Origin: Bacteroidales bacterium
Lineage (GTDB): Bacteria; Bacteroidota; Bacteroidia; Bacteroidales; B39-G9
Assembly (NCBI GenBank): GCA_023145555.1
Contig: JAGLDO010000060.1
Location: 1 to 7,932 of the forward strand
Direction: 5' to 3'
Length of the DNA: 7,932 bases
Within the stretch, counting starts at the first letter, position 1, and the number at the start of each line of letters is the position of its first letter. Made by a program: the position numbers and the translations under genes. The notes beneath the pieces were generated by a model, which made no database searches, had not been told where the DNA came from, and saw nothing but the letters and a program-made list of their open reading frames with translations. Below, piece after piece: positions 1 to 6,193 of this stretch.

Positions 1-1
1 A

Positions 2-109
2 AATGAAAAGGAAAAATATTTTAACGATGGTGCTGATGGCTTTGTTACTAAGCCTATAAAGAATACAAAATTTTTCGATACAATAAAGAAGTTTATTAAT
101 GAAAAATAA
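2..109 (+). CDS. C-terminal end of a response-regulator receiver (CheY-like) domain, partial
   Basis: An open frame enters from the left edge and stops at TAA 107-109, leaving 35 visible codons. It reads YFNDGADGFVTKPIKNTKFF and ends DTIKKFINEK. The GADGFVTKPI segment matches the end of receiver domains: the invariant lysine followed by proline (K17-P18 of the visible part) comes after the GA(D/x)(G/D)(F/Y) beta-5 approach, and an amphipathic helix alpha-5 closes the domain. The phospho-acceptor aspartate would lie upstream, outside the window. The protein ends right after alpha-5, so there is no C-terminal output domain. It is either a single-domain response regulator or the receiver tail of a hybrid histidine kinase, and the window cannot tell which. 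The next gene begins within or just after its stop codon, which suggests co-transcription with the SpoIIE phosphatase. Confidence 0.8.
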   Translation, partial: NEKEKYFNDGADGFVTKPIKNTKFFDTIKKFINEK

Positions 110-1961
110 TTTTTTTTTGCAACTTGAATCAAAGATGAAAACAACAGACAATCCAATAAAATATTTAAATAATTTATTCAATCTGATACCTTTAATATTA
201 TTTTTTATAATAACGCAAGGTCTTTTTTCTCAAACAACTAATAATATTAATGACTATCTGCAAAAAATTAATACATATCAGAGCGAAGGAAACAAGATTG
301 AAACAGCTCGATATTTAAACAAACTTGCTTTTTTATATTGGTATCAGGAAAATTATGACAAATCAATAGACTATTTTAATAAATCTTTGGTAATTAATAT
401 TGAAATTGGTAATAATAATGCAATAAAGTCAATATATTCTAATATTGGAATGATTTTTTCAGACAAGAGTGATTATGAATCTTCAATTTTGTATTTCCGT
501 AAGAGTTTGAAAATTTGCAGAACAATTAATAAAAAAGAAGATATAGCAACATGTTTAATTAATTTATCTGTTCCCTTAGTTACAGTTAAACGTTATATTG
601 AAGCAAACAAATATATTTCAGAAGCACTAGATATTTCGAAACAATATAATAACATTAAGTTAATGAGGACTTGTTACGGGATGCTCTCTGAAAATTATAA
701 AAAAATAGGAGATGATAAAAAATCTTCATATTACTTTAATTTATATGCATCTTTTCAAAAAAAGATACAAAACGAGCAAATAACAGAAAATCAAAAAAAG
801 ATGCAGGAAATTAAAAAACAAGCATCTAAAATTGTTGCCGAGAAAGAATCTGAACTTAAAAACACAGAAAACTCATTGCTTAAAGAGAAAAAAATTAGCA
901 AAGAAAGGCAATTGAAAATTGGCCTTTTAAATAAAGAAAAAGAAATAAAAGAATTAAAAATTAAAGAACAAAAAGCACAATTAAAAACCGAAGCAATGTA
1001 TAGAGTTTTTTTAATTGTTGGATTTATTTTTATCGGTATTATTGCATTTGTAGTATACAGAGGGTATAAACAAAAAAAACAAGCAAATTTAGAAATTTCA
1101 AGAGCACTTGATCATATTAAGTTTCAGAACCTAAATATTACTCGAAGTATTAATTATGCTCAACGTATTCAAGATGCTTTATTACCCGGAATTGATAAAT
1201 TAAAAAGAAATCTGCCGGAATCATTCATATTTTTTAAACCTCGTGACATAGTAAGTGGCGATTTTTATTGGTTCTCAGAGGCAAGTTCTAGTTTCAAAGA
1301 ACAAGGCTCAATAATTGAAAAAATTAAAGAAAAAGGATCTTTAAATAAACTGATAAATTCCAATAATTTTATTATCTCGGCTGTTGACTGCACAGGACAT
1401 GGTGTGCCTGGAGCTTTTATGTCGATGATTGGTATTAATATATTGAATGAGATGGTTAACCGTGGGATTGTTGATGCAGACTTAATTCTCAATGAATTAC
1501 ATAAAGAAGTGCGTTATGCATTAAAACAAAAATATTCTGAGAATAAAGATGGAATGGATATGTCGCTTTGTGTTATAAAAGCCAAAGAGAAAATAGTTGA
1601 ATTTGCAGGTGCAAACAATCCTGTTGTTTATATACAAAATAATGAACTTAAAACAATAAAAGGAGATAGAAAAGGAATAGGTGGAGATCAAAAAGAAGAC
1701 GAACGAGTTTTTACCAAACACACCATTAATGTTGATGTTCCTACAACATTTTATTTATTCTCTGATGGTTATATTGATCAGTTTGGAGGACATGATGGAC
1801 GAAAATTATTCCCAAAATATTTTAGAAAAATTCTCTTAGAAATTCACGATAAACCAATGCAGGTGCAAAAAGAAATGCTCGAGAAAAAGTTTAATGAATG
1901 GAAAGGAGTTAATTATCAACAAGTTGACGATATCTTAGTAATGGGTTTTAAAATTTGTTAA
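99..1961 (+). CDS. Membrane-anchored TPR / SpoIIE-type PP2C serine phosphatase
   Basis: This is a probable signal-output protein, a PPM/SpoIIE (RsbU-like) Ser/Thr phosphatase driven by a TPR sensor. Numbering is from the ATG at 99. A hydrophobic signal or anchor segment lies at about 28-44. TPR-like helix pairs occupy about 52-220 (AxxxNxAxxY and YxxSIxYFxKSL patterns recur near 71-97, 111-137 and 151-177). A charged Lys/Glu-rich coiled coil runs 225-299, followed by a TM helix at 302-320 and a short linker helix ending SINYAQRIQDALLP (350-363). The phosphatase domain covers about 370-620. Metal-site motifs are intact: D383...GDFYW 387-391, D430 in AVDCTGHGVPGAFMS, D487 in DGMDMS, D556 in FSDGYIDQF and D610-D611 in VDDILV. 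TPRs should lie in the periplasm and the phosphatase in the cytoplasm. The start is undecided: ATG 99 overlaps the receiver gene by 11 bp, while ATG 135 (residue 13) gives a shorter, more typical signal peptide and a 25-bp gap. The substrate, presumably a phosphorylated anti-sigma antagonist or similar protein, is not encoded here. Confidence 0.9.
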   Translation: MKNNFFLQLESKMKTTDNPIKYLNNLFNLIPLILFFIITQGLFSQTTNNINDYLQKINTYQSEGNKIETARYLNKLAFLYWYQENYDKSIDYFNKSLVINIEIGNNNAIKSIYSNIGMIFSDKSDYESSILYFRKSLKICRTINKKEDIATCLINLSVPLVTVKRYIEANKYISEALDISKQYNNIKLMRTCYGMLSENYKKIGDDKKSSYYFNLYASFQKKIQNEQITENQKKMQEIKKQASKIVAEKESELKNTENSLLKEKKISKERQLKIGLLNKEKEIKELKIKEQKAQLKTEAMYRVFLIVGFIFIGIIAFVVYRGYKQKKQANLEISRALDHIKFQNLNITRSINYAQRIQDALLPGIDKLKRNLPESFIFFKPRDIVSGDFYWFSEASSSFKEQGSIIEKIKEKGSLNKLINSNNFIISAVDCTGHGVPGAFMSMIGINILNEMVNRGIVDADLILNELHKEVRYALKQKYSENKDGMDMSLCVIKAKEKIVEFAGANNPVVYIQNNELKTIKGDRKGIGGDQKEDERVFTKHTINVDVPTTFYLFSDGYIDQFGGHDGRKLFPKYFRKILLEIHDKPMQVQKEMLEKKFNEWKGVNYQQVDDILVMGFKIC

Positions 1962-1975
1962 AATTTATGTCTTTA

Positions 1976-2010
1976 TTTGCTGTCGTTTTTTTTTATTATT
2001 AATATCTTTA
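1976..2010 (+). promoter_or_regulatory. Weak candidate Bacteroidota-type promoter
   Basis: TTTG at 1976-1979 and TATCTTTA at 2003-2010 resemble the Bacteroidota housekeeping consensus TTTG / TAnnTTTG. The -7 box has one mismatch (final A for G). The gap is 23 nt, longer than the usual 19-21, so this is only suggestive. It would place transcription start about 20 nt before the ATG of the Ig-like repeat gene. The 74-bp spacer contains no hairpin terminator for the upstream phosphatase gene, so read-through is also possible. Confidence 0.2.
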
Positions 2011-2035
2011 TTGAAAATTTAAAATATACCAAATT

Positions 2036-4057
2036 ATGTTAAAAAAATTTACCAGCTTATTAATATTTGTTTTCTTATTTTTTAATGCAAGTGCACAAGA
2101 ACAAAAAACAGAAGAAAAACGAATATACAATTCTCCTGAAGGGAAATTATATATTAATAAATCGCTTCCTGTTTATTTAAGAATTGCTACTTCTCCCAAC
2201 GAAGATGCAAAATCTTATCTTTTGCATAGCGCAGAGACAAAAAAATATTCAAACCCAATGTATTTCGATACCGAAGGATATAATACTGTTCGTTCTCCAT
2301 CGGAAGTAGATACTGCTACAAAACAAATAGTTTATCCTTTGCACGATATTATTTTTGAAGTTTATACAGATAGTCGCACACCTAGAACACACATTAAATT
2401 AGGAGAAGCTAAAAAGTATATTCATAACAATGAAGTTTTTTTAACCGGTAATGTTAATATTTCATTATCTGCCACAGATGCAATGTCTGGGGTTCAATTC
2501 ACATATTTCTCAATTGATGGCGCAGCTTATTCTAAATATTCGAAACCAATAATTTTTGATAAAGAAAAAAAATATAAACTAAAATATTACTCTGTTGATA
2601 ATGTTGGTAATGTTGAAAAAGTTATTACTAAAGAATATAATATTGATTTAACGTGCCCTGAAACAAAACTAGAAGTTAAAGTAGATAAATTTAATAATAT
2701 TTTATCTGGTCGATCAAAAATTGGACTAAGTGCTACCGATAATAGTTCAGGTGTTGGAACCGTTTATTATACAATAGATTCTGGAACTAAAAAAATATAT
2801 AAGTATCAAATACCTTTAAAATATCTCAAAGAAGGAGAACATAAAATAGAATATTATGCCATTGATAAAGTTAATAATAAAGAAACTATAAAAACTTTTG
2901 AGTTTTATGTTGACAGAATACCTCCAATTTTGGTTGAGGAAATTATTGGAGTTAGTTTTATAAATAATGGAAAAGAATATTCATCAGGAAGAACACAATT
3001 GAAACTTACTGCTGTTGATAATAAAGCTGATGTTAATGGAATTTATTACTCACTTAATAACGGTGAATATAAAAAATATGAAAAACCGGTTAATCTATCA
3101 ACTGTTTCAGGTTCATTATCAATTAAATCATATGCTGTTGATAACGTTAATAATAGAAGTATGGCATCTCAACAGAGCACAAGAAATAAAGCATCATATA
3201 TTGACTTATCCGGTCCAAAGTTAAGCTATTATTTTCAAGGGAAAGTTTTTAAAATTAGTGATACTGCATTTGTGAATAAGAATACTAAGGTATTTTTAAA
3301 AGCAAGCGATAAAGAATCCGGTTTAAATTCACTTAATTATAAGCTCGACAGTAGTAATGAAAAACCTTATGATAAACCATTTTTAATACAAGATGATAAT
3401 GTGCATAAAGTGCAAATAATTGGTTGCGATAATGTTAGTAATACTAATACATTGAAATTTAATCTATCCGGAGATAATGTTGGTCCTGAAATATATTCTC
3501 GTTTTAGCATTGTTTCGTTGGGAAAGAAAAGTTTTGATGGGGAAATGTTAGATGTTTATCCTGCAGCAGTTGTTTTATTTTTGTCGGCTACTGACAAAAA
3601 GGTGCCTATTGAGAATATTTATTATTCAATAAATGGCACACAGGAAAAGGTTTACACACGCTTTATTTCTAACTTAAAGAAAGGTAAACAATACTTTATC
3701 AAACTGCGAGCTGTTGATTTATTAGGTAATGTTTCATACGATAGTGTTAAATTTTCTATTGATAACACAGGCCCTAAAATTTTTGTCCGCTTTAATACTC
3801 GTTCATTTGGGAAAAAAGAATATAATGGAAAACAAATTGATTTATATCCAACACAAGTTGCCTTATATCTTTCAGTTACCAATTCAACAGTGGCTTACGA
3901 TAGAATTTATTATTCTGTTAATGGTGCTCCCGAAAAAATTTATCAAGGTAAAATAAGCGGATTTAAAGGAGATTCAAATATAACCTTAAAAATTAGAGCT
4001 CTTGATAAATTAGGTAACCAAACAACAAAAGAAATTCAATTTGCAACTCAAAATTGA
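2036..4057 (+). CDS. Exported protein with six tandem Ig-like (OmpL47-like) repeats
   Basis: The product is a 673-aa exported beta-rich protein of unknown function. A classical signal peptide (residues 1-20, cleavage ASA|Q) has no lipobox cysteine. An N-terminal region (about 30-115, with NPMYFDTEGYN and VDTATKQ) precedes six repeats of about 88-97 aa. Each opens with a (T/G)P-type hinge and carries two landmarks. The first is an L(S/T/K)A(T/V/S)D core at 144-148, 231-235, 324-328, 421-425 and 516-520, degenerate LSVTN at 612-616. The second is a closing Y(A/S)VDNVxN motif at 185-192, 274-281, 366-373, 462-469, 558-565 and 654-661. Between them recurs a (I/V)YY(S/T)(I/L)(N/D)xG strand. This is the pattern of OmpL47/Big-type Ig-like domains in surface proteins of Bacteroidota and Leptospira. 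Repeats 5 and 6 are clearly the closest pair. There is no recognisable type IX secretion C-terminal domain, since the chain stops at the end of repeat 6. It may be a periplasmic or surface adhesin or scaffold; that role is inferred. Confidence 0.85.
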   Translation: MLKKFTSLLIFVFLFFNASAQEQKTEEKRIYNSPEGKLYINKSLPVYLRIATSPNEDAKSYLLHSAETKKYSNPMYFDTEGYNTVRSPSEVDTATKQIVYPLHDIIFEVYTDSRTPRTHIKLGEAKKYIHNNEVFLTGNVNISLSATDAMSGVQFTYFSIDGAAYSKYSKPIIFDKEKKYKLKYYSVDNVGNVEKVITKEYNIDLTCPETKLEVKVDKFNNILSGRSKIGLSATDNSSGVGTVYYTIDSGTKKIYKYQIPLKYLKEGEHKIEYYAIDKVNNKETIKTFEFYVDRIPPILVEEIIGVSFINNGKEYSSGRTQLKLTAVDNKADVNGIYYSLNNGEYKKYEKPVNLSTVSGSLSIKSYAVDNVNNRSMASQQSTRNKASYIDLSGPKLSYYFQGKVFKISDTAFVNKNTKVFLKASDKESGLNSLNYKLDSSNEKPYDKPFLIQDDNVHKVQIIGCDNVSNTNTLKFNLSGDNVGPEIYSRFSIVSLGKKSFDGEMLDVYPAAVVLFLSATDKKVPIENIYYSINGTQEKVYTRFISNLKKGKQYFIKLRAVDLLGNVSYDSVKFSIDNTGPKIFVRFNTRSFGKKEYNGKQIDLYPTQVALYLSVTNSTVAYDRIYYSVNGAPEKIYQGKISGFKGDSNITLKIRALDKLGNQTTKEIQFATQN

Positions 4058-4071
4058 TAAATATTTTTTTC

Positions 4072-4107
4072 GTAGTTGATTCGATTTTAAATCGTTGAAT
4101 CAGCTAC
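4072..4107 (+). repeat. Imperfect palindrome / hairpin between the Ig-like gene and the MFS gene
   Basis: GTAGTTGATTC (4072-4082) pairs with GAATCAGCTAC (4097-4107): 11 bp with one G-T wobble. Inside it GATT and AATC can pair around a TTA loop, leaving GTT bulged. A run of seven T (4064-4070) lies upstream of the hairpin on the + strand, not downstream, so it does not fit a standard intrinsic terminator for the Ig-like gene; the - strand also lacks a U-tract after it. It may be a dispersed palindromic repeat, an mRNA 3'-end stabiliser or an operator for the MFS gene that starts 50 bp further on. Confidence 0.5.
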
Positions 4108-4157
4108 ATAAACACTTCATATACTTCTGTTAATTAAAAAGGAAACCATATATAGTT

Positions 4158-5441
4158 ATGGATAATTTTATTCAAACGAATAAAATATACAGTAAGCAAC
4201 GATTCGACAAAGATTTACAGTATTATAAATTTTGCTTATATGGATTTTTAAAAAACTTTCGTTTTTTTGACGCTTTTATTTTATTGTTTTTTTTAGAAAC
4301 AGGTCTTACATTTCTGCAAATTGGAACAATATATACTATTCGTGAAATTTTTGTTAACATTCTTGAAATTCCTTCGGGTATAATTGCTGATTCCTTTGGA
4401 AGAAGAAGAACAATGATTTTTTCGTTTATCAGTTATATCATTTCGTTTGTAATATTTTATTTTGCTACTAAGTATTATTTATTTGTTATAGCCATTTTGT
4501 TTTATGCCTTTGGTGATGCTTTCCGTACGGGAACTCATAAAGCAATGATTTTTGAGTATTTAAAAATCAAACACTGGGAAGACCAAAAGGTTTATTATTA
4601 TGGTCACACAAGGTCTGCTTCACAAATAGGCTCGGCAATATCTTCACTTGTAGCTGCTGCTATTGTTTTTTATACAGGAACTTTTAGACTGATTTTTATA
4701 TGTTCTATAATCCCTTATTTTATTGATTTATTATTGATGATTTCTTATCCTAAGGAATTAGATGGTGAGTTGAAAGAATTTAAAACAGATTTAATAAAGC
4801 ATCAGTTTAAAAAAGTCTTTAAAACGTTTATTCGTTCAATAAAAAATATCCATATTCTAAAAATAACAGCCAATTTGTCTGTTTATAGTGGATTTTTTAA
4901 GATTTCTAAAGATTATTTGCAGCCAATATTACAAACATTTGCTCTTTCATTACCATTAATTTTTGCTGTTAATGAAAAACAACAAATTTCTATTGTTGTT
5001 GGTGTATCATATTTTGTAATATATATTATTACTTCGGTTGCGGCACGTAACTCAGGTAATTTTTCAAGCTTATTCAAAAATGTTACCAAAATTTTAAATC
5101 TAAGTTTGATTTTTGGATTCTTAATGGGAATTTTTTCCGGATTTTTTTATAATACAAAATTTGTTTTTTTATCAATAATATTCTTCATAATTATATTAAT
5201 AATTGAAAATATTAGAAAACCTATTGGAATTGCTTATTTGAGTGATAAAACAGACAAAAAAATTCTTGCAACTATTTTATCGTTTGAGTCTCAGGTAAAA
5301 ACTTTAGCAGCTGCAATTTTTGCTCCAACAATAGGTTTTTTTGCAGATAAATATGGAGTAGGGATTAGCCTTATTATTGTTTCTATTTTAGTTCTATTAA
5401 TAAGTCCGGTTTATTTTTTAAAATCAAAAAATAAAAATTGA
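4158..5441 (+). CDS. Major facilitator superfamily (MFS) transporter, DHA1-like
   Basis: This 427-aa polytopic inner-membrane permease has about 12 hydrophobic segments, roughly at 31-50, 53-74, 85-102, 106-123, 154-173, 177-195, 237-268, 277-297, 310-331, 334-352, 375-395 and 400-421. A charged cytoplasmic loop (197-235) separates the two halves. MFS motif A follows TM2: EIPSGIIADSFGRRRT (70-85), with the Asp-x-x-Gly-Arg-Arg core. TM4 carries GDAFRTGTHKAMIFEY, as in permeases of the 'EIP(S/T)G...DRFGR...G.AF.SG' group. That group contains proton-driven drug/metabolite antiporters; the substrate cannot be read from sequence. Length is normal. ATG 4158 has a purine stretch (AAAAAGGAAA, 4136-4145) about 12-16 nt upstream, too distant to be a convincing Shine-Dalgarno site. 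The TGA stop lies inside the outer inverted repeat of the downstream palindromic element, so insertion of that element may have set the C-terminus. The gene is convergent with the SixA-like gene. Confidence 0.88.
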   Translation: MDNFIQTNKIYSKQRFDKDLQYYKFCLYGFLKNFRFFDAFILLFFLETGLTFLQIGTIYTIREIFVNILEIPSGIIADSFGRRRTMIFSFISYIISFVIFYFATKYYLFVIAILFYAFGDAFRTGTHKAMIFEYLKIKHWEDQKVYYYGHTRSASQIGSAISSLVAAAIVFYTGTFRLIFICSIIPYFIDLLLMISYPKELDGELKEFKTDLIKHQFKKVFKTFIRSIKNIHILKITANLSVYSGFFKISKDYLQPILQTFALSLPLIFAVNEKQQISIVVGVSYFVIYIITSVAARNSGNFSSLFKNVTKILNLSLIFGFLMGIFSGFFYNTKFVFLSIIFFIIILIIENIRKPIGIAYLSDKTDKKILATILSFESQVKTLAAAIFAPTIGFFADKYGVGISLIIVSILVLLISPVYFLKSKNKN

Positions 5442-5463
5442 GTTAACTCCGAAAAGTGTTTTT

Positions 5464-5550
5464 CGTCATTGCGATCCGCCAGCTGGCGGAGAAGCAATCT
5501 CAACATGTTGAATTATAGAGCTATAGATTGCTTCGTTCCTCGCAATGACG
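5464..5550. repeat. Inner MITE-like inverted repeat (CGTCATTGCGA ... TCGCAATGACG)
   Basis: The arms share CGTCATTGCGA (5464-5474 versus 5540-5550 reversed) and GAAGCAATCT (5491-5500 versus 5525-5534 reversed), 21 matched bp in total. They differ only in the segment between: 16 nt on the left (5475-5490) and 5 nt (GTTCC, 5535-5539) on the right. The apex contains CAACATGTTG (5501-5510), itself a palindrome. GTTTTT occurs directly on both sides (5458-5463 and 5553-5558) and may be a target-site duplication, although a T-rich 6-mer is weak proof in this AT-rich DNA. From memory, 'CGTCATTGCGA...GAAGCAATCT' is a dispersed palindromic repeat seen in several bacterial genomes; this was not checked here. 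Confidence 0.75.
5475..5490. repeat. Perfect 16-bp GC-rich palindrome inside one arm of the inner repeat
   Basis: TCCGCCAGCTGGCGGA is its own reverse complement and has 12 G/C of 16 in a window that is otherwise strongly AT-rich. It occupies the place where the opposite arm has GGAAC (read on the same strand sense), so the palindrome is present in only one of two otherwise matching arms. That suggests a later insertion or replacement by a second repeat family. Confidence 0.75.
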
Positions 5551-5605
5551 TGGTTTTTTACTTTTCGGAGTTGACTCAAAATTAAATAATTTTTAAAAGA
5601 AAAAA

Positions 5606-6088
5606 TTATTCTTGTTCAAATAAAAATAATTTACCTTCTCTCGCTCTAACATTGCTCCAATCATCAACATTAAATTCTAAACCAATAGTGGTTGACGGTT
5701 TAAAATTAATAAAACTGCTTATTAATAGATTATTTGCAATTGTTGATAAATCAGGATTGTGTGAAATAATCATAATGCAATTATAATCATTATTGATTTT
5801 TGAAATAATATTTAATAAATCAATTGAAGTAAATCCACTGTATAACAGATTGTTTGTGGCGATTTTTTCAAGTGGATAATTTTGCTCTGTTGCCAAAATC
5901 ACTGCTGTTTGTTTAGCTCTATTGGCGGGACTTGAAATAATTAGTTGAGGTTTAATACGTTTTTCGACAATATTTTTTGCAACCAATCTAGCTGTTTGTT
6001 TACCATAAACAGTTAGATTTCTTTCTAAATCACTTGAATTATTATCTGTTTCAGCCTGAGCATGACGAACTAAAATTAATTGTTTCAT
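5606..6088 (-). CDS. sixA: SixA-like phosphohistidine phosphatase (histidine phosphatase superfamily)
   Basis: This 160-aa cytoplasmic protein belongs to the branch-1 histidine phosphatase superfamily. The N-terminal catalytic motif LVRHAQAE (6-13) supplies Arg8 and the nucleophile His9, in the RHA form typical of SixA proteins rather than the RHG of phosphoglycerate mutases. LIISSPANRAKQTA (49-62) supplies the second phosphate-binding arginine (Arg57), LLYSG (81-85) is a conserved substrate-side segment, and IISHNPDLSTIAN (107-119) carries the second catalytic histidine (His110). Length and motif order fit SixA, which removes phosphate from histidine on phosphotransfer proteins; the E. coli homologue acts on the nitrogen PTS, but the target here is unknown. 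ATG 6086-6088 puts the catalytic motif directly at the N-terminus as the family requires. The gene follows the aminotransferase on the same strand, but a strong terminator separates them, so it probably has its own promoter within 6089-6140, where I see no consensus box. Confidence 0.87.
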   Translation of the reverse strand: MKQLILVRHAQAETDNNSSDLERNLTVYGKQTARLVAKNIVEKRIKPQLIISSPANRAKQTAVILATEQNYPLEKIATNNLLYSGFTSIDLLNIISKINNDYNCIMIISHNPDLSTIANNLLISSFINFKPSTTIGLEFNVDDWSNVRAREGKLFLFEQE

Positions 6089-6140
6089 TTTCTATATTAT
6101 TATACTTATCACAGATTTTTTAGCTGATTTTTTTAATTAT

Positions 6141-6172
6141 AAAAAAAGAGCTATCAATGATAGCCCTTTTTT
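6141..6172 (-). terminator. Rho-independent terminator after the ornithine aminotransferase gene
   Basis: Read on the minus strand, AAAAAAG-G-GCTATC pairs with GATAGC-T-CTTTTTT around an ATT loop. The core is 6 bp, then one mismatch, then a G-C pair and an A/T extension. The hairpin ends in a run of seven T on the minus strand (complement of 6141-6147), 22 bp after the aminotransferase stop. The A/T tracts on both sides mean it could also work on the plus strand, but no plus-strand gene reads into it. Confidence 0.85.
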
Positions 6173-6193
6173 AGATTATTTACAAATATCCGA

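Larger units (their letters stand above)
5438..5579. repeat. Outer inverted-repeat element (142 bp) in a convergent-gene spacer
   Basis: TTGAGTTAACTCCGAAAAGT (5438-5457) is the reverse complement of 5560-5579 at 19 of 20 positions. The two arms enclose a second, unrelated inverted repeat (5464-5550). If 5464-5550 plus one copy of the flanking GTTTTT is removed, the outer arms would form a 20-bp hairpin with a 7-nt T-rich loop, a shape expected of a bidirectional terminator between convergent genes. The left arm includes the TGA stop of the MFS gene (5439-5441). The right arm ends 26 bp before the stop of the opposing phosphatase gene. No open frame of useful size lies inside, so any mobility would need a transposase acting in trans. 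Confidence 0.75.

Noticed and set aside
1265..1721. Minus-strand open frames of 66-75 codons within the phosphatase gene
   Set aside because: They lie opposite a gene with intact motifs, have no recognisable domains or initiation context, and fit chance open frames in AT-rich coding DNA.
3015..3956. Open frames of 69-76 codons on both strands inside the Ig-like repeat gene
   Set aside because: They are out-of-frame readings of the repeat sequence, with compositions unlike real proteins. The main frame is continuous and carries all the repeat motifs.
4072..4107. Intrinsic terminator of the Ig-like repeat gene
   Set aside because: There is no U-tract after the hairpin on either strand; the T-run precedes it. 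It is kept only as a palindrome.
5475..5490. GC-rich island as a sign of laterally transferred genes
   Set aside because: Only 16 bases are GC-rich and they are fully explained by one palindrome. The flanking genes share the AT-rich composition of the rest of the window.
5438..5579. CRISPR array or tRNA gene in the convergent spacer
   Set aside because: The repeats are inverted rather than directly repeated with spacers, and no cloverleaf with an anticodon or T-loop motif can be made from the sequence.
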